Positions 42,804-50,897 of a stretch of DNA of 64,000 bases are shown here, piece after piece; the first letter of the stretch is position 1; every line of letters starts with the position of its first letter. Source of the DNA: Bacillota bacterium (GTDB taxonomy: Bacteria; Bacillota; Clostridia; Lachnospirales; Lachnospiraceae); the NCBI GenBank assembly GCA_023435895.1, contig JAEZLH010000017.1, positions 434,001 to 498,000 of the forward strand. The letters run 5' to 3'. The notes under the pieces are model-generated. The model saw only the letters and a program-made list of their open reading frames with translations, ran no database searches and was not told where the DNA came from. A program made the position numbers and the translations under genes.

Positions 42804-43985
42804 TTATTTCATACAAAGAAAAATTCCTGCATCCTTCGTAATAGTGATTCCTCTTTTCCCAAGCTTTTTCATGATAAATCTTTCAAAATCCTCCGTTTGA
42901 TTTGTTAAATATTCCATTTGATTGCCATGACAGGAGTAAATATAATCTACAAGAGGTTGCATTTCCGTTACAAAAAGGGAATCATCATGTCTAAGAGTAT
43001 TAACAGTAACAAAGAGAGCAGACAATTCAAGGGCTCCGTTATCCAGACCGAAGATATCATAGAGCTTTACCTCAGATAAAGCAATTCGGTTATCATATTC
43101 TTTCACAAGAAGTTCGATTTCCTTCAGATGATTTTTTCCATAGGTACTGCAGCAAAAAAGCCCTCCTTTTTTCAAGACTCTATGTATCTCCGTTAAAGTC
43201 TTTTCACGGTCTTTTGCATAAAAAAGTACATGATTTGCGATTACGATATCAAAGCTTTCATCAGAAAAAGGTATTTCATTAAAGTTGAAGCATTGATAGG
43301 TAAATACTTGAGGCATTTCTTTTAGTTTATTCTTCGCGTTTCTTATCATGCCGGAAGAGATATCGGATAAAACAATACTGATATTATCCGGAAGAAGTTC
43401 AATGTTATCTGCCCATAATTGACCATTGCCACAGCCGGTTTCAAGAACATTCATACCAGCTTGAAGAGGAAGGTTTTTATAGATCCATTGAAACCAACCT
43501 TGCGTATTATTCGAAAATCTCCGATGCAATTCTATTCGTGCATTAATATTCTTTGAGTTTTTAAATTGCTTTTCCAAAGTTTCTTCCATACTAGTAAGGT
43601 GAATAAGGCTAATGATTTTGTTCCAGTCTGTTTCAGGCTTACTAGTCACAGTCTGTGATACTTCCAATACTGCTTGTTCTATTTGTTTTAATTCTGAGAT
43701 TCTTTCTTGAATTAGCTTTAACTGGAGATCAAAAGATTCCTTGATGAGAACTGAATCTTTCGAGTGCTGTGAAATATTTGATATTTCCTCCAATGAGAAG
43801 CCAAGTCGTTTTAACACGATGATTTTCTGTAATTTTGCAAAGTCGCTGTCCGTATAAAAACGATATCCGGAAGCCTTAGTTATAGCGGGTTTCAGTAAGC
43901 CGGTTTCATCATAATACCTTATTGTTCTCACCGATACATTCGCCCTTTTCGCAAACTCTCCGGTTGTATAATTACCTTCTTGCAT
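42804..43985 (-). CDS. MerR regulator fused to a SAM-dependent methyltransferase
   Basis: The protein has 393 residues. Residues 1-75 are a MerR winged helix-turn-helix (YTTGEFAKRANVSVRTIRYYDETGLLKP), 75-125 a dimerisation coiled coil, and about 150-330 a class I methyltransferase (motif I GMNVLETGCGNGQLWADN; motif II VLSDISSGMI; IVIANHVLFYAKDREKTLTEIHRVLKKGG). The enzyme domain stands where effector domains sit in TipA/BmrR proteins, so it might use SAM or its methyl-acceptor as signal, or methylate a toxic ligand it senses. Full-length with no frameshift; fused genes of this kind exist in Firmicutes. Function unknown. Confidence 0.9.
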   Translation of the reverse strand: MQEGNYTTGEFAKRANVSVRTIRYYDETGLLKPAITKASGYRFYTDSDFAKLQKIIVLKRLGFSLEEISNISQHSKDSVLIKESFDLQLKLIQERISELKQIEQAVLEVSQTVTSKPETDWNKIISLIHLTSMEETLEKQFKNSKNINARIELHRRFSNNTQGWFQWIYKNLPLQAGMNVLETGCGNGQLWADNIELLPDNISIVLSDISSGMIRNAKNKLKEMPQVFTYQCFNFNEIPFSDESFDIVIANHVLFYAKDREKTLTEIHRVLKKGGLFCCSTYGKNHLKEIELLVKEYDNRIALSEVKLYDIFGLDNGALELSALFVTVNTLRHDDSLFVTEMQPLVDYIYSCHGNQMEYLTNQTEDFERFIMKKLGKRGITITKDAGIFLCMK

Positions 43986-44049
43986 TTGACTTGACCTCCC
44001 ATAGGATACTATATTGTTATTATTTCGATTTTTGTAAAACTTGTCAATT

Positions 44050-44200
44050 TGATTTATGAAGTAATTTCGCTGGTTATGATTTATGGAATGAATTAGCTAG
44101 TTATGATTAATGGAGTGATTTCGCTGAATATGATTAATGGAGTGATTTCGCTGGTTATGATTTATGGAGTGAATTCGCTGAATATGATTTTTTGGGTGAG
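44050..44200. repeat. 27-bp tandem repeat
   Basis: Four clear units start at 44071, 44098, 44125 and 44152 (each near TNGTTATGATTAATGGAGTG plus ATTTCGC) with partial units at both ends (44050-44070 and 44179-44200). Each unit has a GGAGTG but no open reading frame runs through. It lies between the end of rmlB and the start of the MerR-methyltransferase gene, on whose upstream side it could affect transcription. Confidence 0.88.
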
Positions 44201-44209
44201 TACTCTTTA

Positions 44210-45205
44210 TTAAGCATTAAGAAATTCTTTGTGTTCCATATACCATTGGATGGTTTGACGAATCCCGTCTTTGAAATTAGTATTTGCCTCCCACTTTAAC
44301 TCCTCCATGGTTTTTCTGGGATTGATAGCATACCTTCTGTCATGCCCCTTTCGGTCTTCCACAAACTTAATGGAGGGGGGCGAAAGGTGGTATTCATCCT
44401 GGAGTATCTCTGAGACAATTGTTGCAATTTCAAAGTTCTCAAACTCGTTATGACCCCCAATATTATATACTTCTCCAATTCTTCCACTGTGCAGTACCTT
44501 ATGAATAGCGCAACAGTGATCCTCAACATAAAGCCAATCCCTCACGTTTTTACCATCACCGTATAGGTGGATTTCTTTGTCTTCTAAACAGCATTTTATG
44601 CAATGTGGAATGAATTTTTCCTCGTTTTGATAGGGACCATAATTGTTGGAACATCTGGTTACTAATACGGGAAGATGATGGGTTTCATAAAAAGCACGCG
44701 CCATCATATCACCGGCAGCTTTACTGGCGGAGTAGGGGTTTCGCGGATTGAGTGGAGTCTCTTCCGTGAAATAACCTTCTTTCGGTAGGTCGCCATATAC
44801 TTCATCAGTTGATACATATAAAAAACGCTTATTACGATAATCGCTATCCTGCCAGGCGTTCTTCGCAGCGTTCAACAGATTTAAGTTACCCATTACATTT
44901 GTATCCCCAAATATTTTGGCAGAATCAATGCTTCGATCAACATGAGTTTGTGCGGCAAAATGTACTACGTAATCAATGTTGTTTTCTGAAAATAGCTTAT
45001 TTACGAGCTCTTCATCCCTGATGTCTCCTTGAATGAACTCATAATTAGGCCTGGAATCATAGATGGAGACATTACTGTGGTTTCCACAGTAAGTGAGAGA
45101 GTCAAGGTTAATAACCTTGATATTGTCCTCATATTGATTCATGAGAAAGTGAATGAAATTGGAACCAATAAAACCAGCTCCTCCGGTAATTAAATAACTT
45201 GTCAT
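44210..45205 (-). CDS. rmlB: dTDP-glucose 4,6-dehydratase
   Basis: The enzyme has 331 residues and converts dTDP-glucose to dTDP-4-keto-6-deoxyglucose, the second step to dTDP-rhamnose. GGAGFIGSNF binds NAD; YVSTDEVYGDLP and the catalytic Tyr-x3-Lys in NPYSASKAAGDMM are typical; the TRCSNNYGPYQ segment is RmlB-specific. The start is the ATG at 45205 with AAGGAGG upstream; the open frame runs 33 codons further but lacks the family pattern. It is alone; rmlA, C and D are not in the window, so it may be a second copy for a surface sugar. Confidence 0.93.
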   Translation of the reverse strand: MTSYLITGGAGFIGSNFIHFLMNQYEDNIKVINLDSLTYCGNHSNVSIYDSRPNYEFIQGDIRDEELVNKLFSENNIDYVVHFAAQTHVDRSIDSAKIFGDTNVMGNLNLLNAAKNAWQDSDYRNKRFLYVSTDEVYGDLPKEGYFTEETPLNPRNPYSASKAAGDMMARAFYETHHLPVLVTRCSNNYGPYQNEEKFIPHCIKCCLEDKEIHLYGDGKNVRDWLYVEDHCCAIHKVLHSGRIGEVYNIGGHNEFENFEIATIVSEILQDEYHLSPPSIKFVEDRKGHDRRYAINPRKTMEELKWEANTNFKDGIRQTIQWYMEHKEFLNA

Positions 45206-45345
45206 ATAAATCCTCCTTATTTGTGACAAGAGAGTTATAATGAAATCTCTTGCAGATACTTGCTTCGAAAGTAATTGTATTAGGTTACGTGACGTAAGAG
45301 TCAAGGGGGAATTTTGAAAATTTCATATATGAATTACTAATCGAC

Positions 45346-45374
45346 TTGACATTCGCCCAAAGATTCCCTATAAT
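45346..45374 (+). promoter_or_regulatory. Consensus sigma-A promoter of the lysS leader
   Basis: TTGACA (45346-45351) and TATAAT (45369-45374) are both perfect consensus with a 17-bp spacer. The expected start, about 45381, is right at the 5' end of the T-box leader. It is the strongest promoter in the window. Confidence 0.92.
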
Positions 45375-45380
45375 ACAATT

Positions 45381-45735
45381 CAAAATGAATAGAAAAAGCG
45401 TTGAAGAGAGAGAGTAGGTATCTGAATACTTTACAGAGAGTTCTGGTTGCTGAGAAAGAACAGGGAATAAGATATTTAAGCGTTAGCTTATGTTTTGGTA
45501 ACAAAATCGAAAAAAGCCTTGGAGCTGCGTACCGACTGCAATATTGCTGAGATTACGATGGGAGTGCCCATTATAGCACCAGAGTATCGATATCAGTCCG
45601 TACTTGCATTATAGCAATTATGGATAAATTATCTGTACTTGCAAAGGTTCATGCTGTGAAGCATGAGTAAAAAAAGGTGGTAACACGGGATTATTATTCT
45701 CGTCCTTGGATAACAGGGGCGAGATTTTTTTATTC
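45381..45735 (+). ncRNA. T-box riboswitch upstream of lysyl-tRNA synthetase
   Basis: The leader has the typical order. A stem I region carries the GAGAGAG/AGTAGG start and the distal loop near 45438-45462 (GTTCTGG, GCTGAGAAAG). The T-box antiterminator signature AAAGGTGGTAACACGGGA lies at 45673-45690 (the TGGT bulge pairs with the uncharged tRNA end ACCA). A terminator follows, pairing CTCGTCC (about 45699-45705) with GGGCGAG, then TTTTTTT (ends 45731). Uncharged tRNA-Lys should favour antitermination and lysS expression. A possible lysine specifier AAG lies at 45469-45471, uncertain. Confidence 0.9.
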
Positions 45736-45945
45736 ATTTATCTTTGCCCTATCAATACTAGATAATTACGAGACTATTATTGTATTGTATTAACAACAAA
45801 CACGAGGTTCCAAGATTTCAGCGCTTTTCTGGAGTGGTTTTCATTTTGGGATTGTAGCTATTGTGTATGTGTTGTGCATGCAGTTTTTATCATTTTGGGC
45901 TTTCGTAATTACCTACCTATAAGGAAAGGTGAAAGGAAAGATAAC

Positions 45946-47412
45946 ATGAAGGAAAACAATTTGTTTGATGCAAGGATGGTAAAGTTTGATTATGTAAAGA
46001 ACGTTACAAATCCTTACCCAGAAAGATTCGAGGTAACCCATAGTTTGACTGAGGCATCAATTCTCCAGGATAATACGAAGGATGTTCGCGTGGCAGGCAG
46101 GCTTATGACGATGAGAAAAATGGGGAAGCTATCATTTGCGACCATAGCGGATGTGGCCGGGAAAATTCAGATTGCAATGAAGAAAGATATACTTGGCGAA
46201 GGACAATATGAATTTTTTAAGAAAGCCTTTGATATCGGCGACTTTATGGGGATTGAAGGGGAAGTGTTTACCACGGATGCGGGTGAAAAAACAATTCGAG
46301 CTACTGCGGTTAGCTTCTTGGGAAAATCATTTCGACCGTTACCGGAGAAATTCCATGGAGTAAATGATATGGATATCCGCCAAAGACAGAGATATCTGGA
46401 CTTGTGCATGAATGACGAAACCAAGGATAGATTTCTTAAAAAGTCTCTATTTGTTAAGGAAATAAGAAGGTATCTGGAGGATAACGGCTATATCGAAATT
46501 GAAACTCCTGTCTTAATAGACCATCCATCCGGAGCCACCGCAAGACCATTTATATCCCATCATAATGCACTAGACATGGAGGTGTATTTAAGAATTGCAC
46601 CTGAAACCTATTTAAAAAGAGCGATCGTTGGTGGCTTTACGAAAGTATTTGAGTTCGCACGGTGTTTTCGAAATGAAGGAATAGACGCAACACATTTGCA
46701 GGATTTTACTATGCTGGAGGGGTATTGTGCTTACTACAATTATGCTGATAACATGAAGTTTATGCAGGAAATGTTGTCCTCTGTAATCTATAAAATATGG
46801 GGAACCTCCAAAATCCTTGTTAATGACACGGAGATTGACTTTTCAGGAGAATGGCGGATCGTCACCTTCAGGGATTTGGTGCTAGAGGACTGCGGAATTG
46901 ACATTGACCAATACCATACGGCAAGTGAGCTTTTATCAGCTATTCAGGAGAAGAAAATAGAAATTGGTGCAAGCGAGGAAGTGGAAAACCTGGGAAGAGG
47001 GAATTTGATTGATTTGTTATACAAGAGGGTGAGCAGACCAAAAATTATTGCACCCACATTTCTCGTTCAACACCCCACGGATTTATCTCCTCTTGCTCGT
47101 GCAAACGATGATAATCCAGAGGTAGTCGATAGATTTCAGCTGCTTATTAACGGGGCCGAGATAATCAATGCATACTCTGAATTAGTTGACCCCAAAGAGC
47201 AAAGCGAGCGCCTTTTGGAGCAAGCCCGTTGTAAGGCAAACGGAGACGAAGAAGCTATGATGATGGATGAAGATTATATTACTGCCATGGAATATGGAAT
47301 GCCGCCGATTTCAGGTTGGGGAATGGGAATTGATAGAGTATTCCAGGTGCTGACTGGGAAGGAGAATATCCGGGAGTCAATTATGTTTCCTTTGATGAAG
47401 GGATTGAACTGA
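45946..47412 (+). CDS. lysS: Lysyl-tRNA synthetase, class II
   Basis: The enzyme has 488 residues: an OB-fold anticodon-binding domain (about 40-145; VRVAGRLMTMRKMGKLSFA) and the class II core with motif 2 CFRNEGIDATHLQDFTMLEGY near residue 235 and motif 3 GWGMGIDRVFQVLTG near residue 463. It charges tRNA-Lys with lysine. Motif 2 differs slightly from the usual THNPEFTMLE, so it may belong to a divergent lysS branch. The start is the ATG at 45946 after AAAGGAAAG; the frame opens further upstream but lacks a site. It is preceded by a T-box leader. A strong terminator follows. Confidence 0.93.
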   Translation: MKENNLFDARMVKFDYVKNVTNPYPERFEVTHSLTEASILQDNTKDVRVAGRLMTMRKMGKLSFATIADVAGKIQIAMKKDILGEGQYEFFKKAFDIGDFMGIEGEVFTTDAGEKTIRATAVSFLGKSFRPLPEKFHGVNDMDIRQRQRYLDLCMNDETKDRFLKKSLFVKEIRRYLEDNGYIEIETPVLIDHPSGATARPFISHHNALDMEVYLRIAPETYLKRAIVGGFTKVFEFARCFRNEGIDATHLQDFTMLEGYCAYYNYADNMKFMQEMLSSVIYKIWGTSKILVNDTEIDFSGEWRIVTFRDLVLEDCGIDIDQYHTASELLSAIQEKKIEIGASEEVENLGRGNLIDLLYKRVSRPKIIAPTFLVQHPTDLSPLARANDDNPEVVDRFQLLINGAEIINAYSELVDPKEQSERLLEQARCKANGDEEAMMMDEDYITAMEYGMPPISGWGMGIDRVFQVLTGKENIRESIMFPLMKGLN

Positions 47413-47423
47413 TTTAGGTAAAG

Positions 47424-47466
47424 AAAAATAACAGGAATCTTCGGGTGAAGATTCCTGTTATTTTTC
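47424..47466. terminator. Strong two-way terminator after lysS
   Basis: A perfect 19-bp stem (47424-47442 with 47447-47465; core AACAGGAATCTTC) and a GGGT loop, with A-run and T-run at its ends. It separates lysS from the convergent gene ending at 47467. Confidence 0.95.
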
Positions 47467-47895
47467 TTACACAAAGTGTAAATTGGGTAAATCCTTACAC
47501 AAACGTTCAAACTCTTTATTGGTGCATTTTCTTCTCAAAACAATACCAGGTGTCCAAATAGAAACGAGAGTATGCATGTCCCTTAGAAATTCAAAATTTT
47601 TCACTGGTGTATTTCCGTACATAAACCCGCTAATTATTAGCTGTTCCAATTTATCCAGGGATGCGGGTATTGAATAATCTTCAATTCGTTTGAAATTTTC
47701 AACATGAAGGACAATAAGATTCTTCAAAGATGCAAGAGGTGTTATATCACGAACACCTGCTCCAGAGCCAATGTACAAATATCGCAGATTCTTTAAATTA
47801 TCTAATGAAGATAAGTCAGAATATGCGACCCATTTGAAATGAAGCTCTTCTAAATTCTCTTGACAGCAAGCAGTGTCAAATAGTCTTTGGGTCAC
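47467..47895 (-). CDS. Leucine-rich-repeat-like protein, possibly truncated
   Basis: The open frame has 142 residues and shows leucine-rich repeats: LEELHFKWVAYSDLSSLDNLKNLRYLYIGSG, then LASLKNLIVLHVENF and LDKLEQLIISGF, each with the L-x-x-L-x-x-L spacing. The putative start is a GTG at 47895 without a ribosome site, only 7 bp downstream of the stop of the lipoprotein gene at 47903, so the N-terminus may have been lost or the two genes may be coupled. It could be an immunity- or effector-associated LRR protein; nothing proves a role. Treat as a possible gene remnant. Confidence 0.6.
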   Translation of the reverse strand: MTQRLFDTACCQENLEELHFKWVAYSDLSSLDNLKNLRYLYIGSGAGVRDITPLASLKNLIVLHVENFKRIEDYSIPASLDKLEQLIISGFMYGNTPVKNFEFLRDMHTLVSIWTPGIVLRRKCTNKEFERLCKDLPNLHFV

Positions 47896-47902
47896 TCTTG
47901 AA

Positions 47903-48301
47903 TTATTTGGTATGTATTAACATTAATATTTTTCCTGTATCCTTTTCGATTGCTATTGACGCAACTCCACCTAGGTAGAGTGGGGGCAAGCTGCCGTTTA
48001 CAATCCATGAATTTGCATTTTTATTAAACTTAACTATATATGGCTTTTCGTCATTCTTATATACTTCCATAATAACTTTCCGCGCGATTTCAACAGCTTT
48101 TTTTTCGTTTTTAACTTCACCAAAGGTCTTGTCATATTTACAAAAGTCTTGCTTAATCAATTCTTCTTTTGAAGCGTTATAGATATCAATTGCACCATCA
48201 CAGGGTATGTAGGTGTCTTTGGTATCTGTTTTATAATTTGAACAACCACAAAACGAGATAATGATTAAAATACAATAAACACAAGAAACTAATGTTTTCA
48301 T
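47903..48301 (-). CDS. Lipoprotein with NTF2-fold immunity-like domain
   Basis: The protein has 132 residues. A short signal peptide ends in ISFCGC (lipobox, Cys near 20), so it is a surface lipoprotein. The rest (AVEIARKVIMEVYKNDEKPYIVKF ... WIVNGSLPPLYLGGVASIAIEKDTGKILMLIHTK) matches from memory the pattern of the NTF2-fold immunity domain (Imm-NTF2 type), which neutralises toxins of contact-dependent systems in neighbouring cells. No toxin gene is next to it, so it may be an orphan immunity gene. Family assignment is moderate. Confidence 0.6.
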   Translation of the reverse strand: MKTLVSCVYCILIIISFCGCSNYKTDTKDTYIPCDGAIDIYNASKEELIKQDFCKYDKTFGEVKNEKKAVEIARKVIMEVYKNDEKPYIVKFNKNANSWIVNGSLPPLYLGGVASIAIEKDTGKILMLIHTK

Positions 48302-48917
48302 TATGAACCTCCAGTATCTATAAGATGCTTTTGCACTCTTCAGTATTTACCCTTGAGAATTAAGTGGATTTTCATTCGGAGAATAAAGGTTATTTTTACT
48401 TCTTTAGGATTCTTACCCAATCTTATAATAACCTTATAATATCACATAGAAGAAAAGAAATATATAATAATTCGATATAGTAATTATTCTGCTAAATATT
48501 ATATCCATCTGTTTTATAATCATGGATGACTCAATTGGGGTCATTGGCGGAGTTTACAAGTTTATTCCAAAAGAAATAAATTTAGCTACGGATAGAAGAA
48601 ATAGATGAGTGAGATAGAAGAAATAGAAAAGAAAAAATAGAAGAAATAAAAAATGAGCATTCATAGAAGTTTTGGATGAACAGATTGGATTAGAATTAAA
48701 AAGCTTTTGCAAGAAAACACAACTTGCAGTACAATAAATTTGGATATTATGGAAAGTTTAGTGTATTCCTTTAATATAAAGAGAAAGTATTGCAGGAACA
48801 TACGTACCAGATAGTACCACAGATAAAGATGTTGGACAATTTATGACTGTATAAATCAACGCATTTCCTTAAATACGGTAAAATCAATGATACAAAACAT
48901 ACATTGGGGTAGAAAGC
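48302..48917. other. 616-bp intergenic stretch with short repeats
   Basis: The stretch lies between a - strand lipoprotein and a + strand kinase gene, so it should hold two divergent promoters. A purine-rich patch at about 48592-48650 repeats ATAGAAGAAATA three to four times. I see no small gene with a ribosome site and no RNA signature. Confidence 0.4.
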
Positions 48918-50099
48918 ATGAACAATAAGGTTAGGGAGCATTATTTAATTGGTATGTATTTAATCATAATCGGGGGGATTGTTTTTTCTTTGGTGACGAA
49001 CCTCAAGCAACTTTGGTTTACCCTATTTGTTTCGATATGTTTTCTATTCGTTTTTTCATTCAGGCATTTGGTAATGAGTCAATCCGATACGCTTAAGAAA
49101 TACATAGCTTTTACTTACGGATTGGATTTATTACTTATAATTTTACCTGGAGCATTAAAGGGACAGCTGCTGTATTCACTTATGTTATGCAGCTTTGCAG
49201 ACTGCTGTATGTATTTTAGCAATTTACTACCGTTATTATATTTTATTATATATATGGTTACGAGAATTATATTATTGAGTATGACAAATCACCATGCTGT
49301 GAGGCAGTGGTTGATGCAGCCATTATTACAAGGAGTAGGACTCCTGCTAATCGGTACAGTTTTTTATCTGATGGGAAGATTGTTTCGTGCCAACCGGTCA
49401 CTTGAGCAGACGGTCATGACGTTAAGTGAACGGGAAGTTAGGTTGAATACAGCTTACGAGCAGCTGTCGGATGCTTATAAAGAGCTTGAGCAGTTATCGG
49501 TTCTTAAGGAGCGCAACCGAATTACGAGGCAGATTCACGATACCGTGGGACATACGTTGACAACGGTATTAGTAGCTCTGGAGGCTGGTCGCATGACGGC
49601 AGTTTCGAACCCGGTCAAGGCAGCGGAGCGCTATGAGACAGCTTATGAACAGGCGAAAAAGGCATTGAAGGATATGAGGGACTCCGTCAAAATGCTTTCT
49701 GAAAGCAACGCTGTTACTGCACTGAAAGAAACCATTGAACAAGTAATTGAAGAAACCGTAAAGCATACAGGTCTTGTCATTAAGCATGATATCAACCTCC
49801 CGCCGATTCTTAACAAAAGGTTAAATGAACTATTTGAACATGTGATTAAGGAATGTCTGACGAATAGTATACGACATGGCAATAGTACTGCCATTTTCAT
49901 AAAGGTACATAGAATAGATAGGGATATTGTTTATAGTTGCCAGGATAATGGAATTGGATGTGAAACGATGGTGTCAGGATACGGTCTTACTGCCATGGCA
50001 AAAGAGATCTGTGAGTTGGGTGGTACAATTCATTATAAATCTGAGTCAGATGAAGGCTTTGAGGTTTTTATACGATTACCGGAGGTAAATATACAATGA
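48918..50099 (+). CDS. Sensor histidine kinase (HisKA_3, LiaS/DesK type)
   Basis: The kinase has 393 residues: about five hydrophobic segments (residues 8-165), a coiled-coil linker (QTVMTLSEREVRLNTAYEQLSDAYKELEQLS), the HisKA_3 phospho-acceptor region ERNRITRQIHDTVGHTLTTVL with the active His near residue 208, and a C-terminal HATPase domain (HVIKECLTNSIRHG; DNGIGCET). It has no large external sensor domain, so it may sense membrane state or a small drug. It overlaps the regulator gene by 4 bp. The ABC exporter downstream is the likely target. Confidence 0.93.
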   Translation: MNNKVREHYLIGMYLIIIGGIVFSLVTNLKQLWFTLFVSICFLFVFSFRHLVMSQSDTLKKYIAFTYGLDLLLIILPGALKGQLLYSLMLCSFADCCMYFSNLLPLLYFIIYMVTRIILLSMTNHHAVRQWLMQPLLQGVGLLLIGTVFYLMGRLFRANRSLEQTVMTLSEREVRLNTAYEQLSDAYKELEQLSVLKERNRITRQIHDTVGHTLTTVLVALEAGRMTAVSNPVKAAERYETAYEQAKKALKDMRDSVKMLSESNAVTALKETIEQVIEETVKHTGLVIKHDINLPPILNKRLNELFEHVIKECLTNSIRHGNSTAIFIKVHRIDRDIVYSCQDNGIGCETMVSGYGLTAMAKEICELGGTIHYKSESDEGFEVFIRLPEVNIQ

Positions 50100-50761
50100 T
50101 TAAGGTTTTGATAGTGGATGACCAGAAGATTCTTGCGGAAGGATTGAGAGCCATCCTGGAAACAGAGGATACCATTCAAGTAACAGACATTGCAGAGAAT
50201 GGAATCGCTGCACTTGCAGCAATTGAAGCAGAAGAACCACAGGTTGTTCTGATGGATATTCGTATGGAGAAAATGGATGGTGTTGCTTGTACAAAGATGA
50301 TAAAAAAAAGATGGCCACAGATTCAAGTTTTAATACTGACCACCTTTGATGACCGTGAGTATATCACAGAAGCGATTGCTTCTGGAGCCTCCGGCTATTT
50401 ATTGAAGGATATTAGTGGAAACAAGTTAATCCAAGCTGTAAAGGATGTGTACGAGGGTGAAATCCTCCTTCAGGGCAAGGTTGCAGCAAAGCTGGCAGAT
50501 TGTATAAAGTATGGAAAGAACAAAGAAATTGACCCTGAAACAATGCTAAAACAACAGCTTTCCCTATCTGACCGAGAGGCGCAGATTGCCATTATGATTT
50601 CTCAAGGCTTTACAAATAAGCAGATAGCATCGGCACTCTATATTACAGATGGTACGGTGAAAAATTATGTCAGCAATATTTATGCGAAGCTTGAGGTTTC
50701 CGATCGGGTGGGTGCCGCCGTCAAGTTAAGAAATCTATTGGAAGCTAGTCTTTTACGCTAG
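50096..50761 (+). CDS. LuxR/NarL-family response regulator
   Basis: The product has 221 residues: a receiver domain (VLIVDDQKI, phospho-acceptor Asp in VVLMDIRMEKMDG near residue 54, Lys in YLLKDIS) and a C-terminal LuxR helix-turn-helix (LSDREAQIAIMISQGFTNKQIASALYITDGTVKNYVSNI). It is the partner of the kinase at 48918, with which it overlaps by 4 bp. A 12-bp stem hairpin follows the stop at 50787-50816, and 137 bp later the exporter operon begins. Confidence 0.94.
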   Translation: MIKVLIVDDQKILAEGLRAILETEDTIQVTDIAENGIAALAAIEAEEPQVVLMDIRMEKMDGVACTKMIKKRWPQIQVLILTTFDDREYITEAIASGASGYLLKDISGNKLIQAVKDVYEGEILLQGKVAAKLADCIKYGKNKEIDPETMLKQQLSLSDREAQIAIMISQGFTNKQIASALYITDGTVKNYVSNIYAKLEVSDRVGAAVKLRNLLEASLLR

Positions 50762-50786
50762 TTTATTATCTCGGAATTATATTATG

Positions 50787-50816
50787 ACTGGAGTCATATC
50801 AACCTATGACTCCGGT
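50787..50816. terminator. Hairpin between the two-component genes and the ABC exporter genes
   Basis: ACTGGAGTCATA (50787-50798) and TATGACTCCGGT (50805-50816) form a 12-bp stem (one G-T pair) with a 6-base loop. No clear T run follows, so it could be a weak terminator or a dyad operator for the LuxR-type regulator before the exporter operon. Confidence 0.6.
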
Positions 50817-50897
50817 TACTTATGTGTCAGAATATTTTATGTTATATTAAGGTTGTGCAATACAAATGAAATATAATACAGAAAGGTAGGAAAAGGT

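Noticed and set aside
43985..44030. MerR-type autoregulatory promoter before the MerR-methyltransferase gene
   Set aside because: TTGACT and TATATT-like boxes occur but the spacer has no dyad and overlaps the ribosome site on the opposite strand.
44050..44200. CRISPR-like array
   Set aside because: 27-bp units follow each other with no spacers and no cas genes are near.
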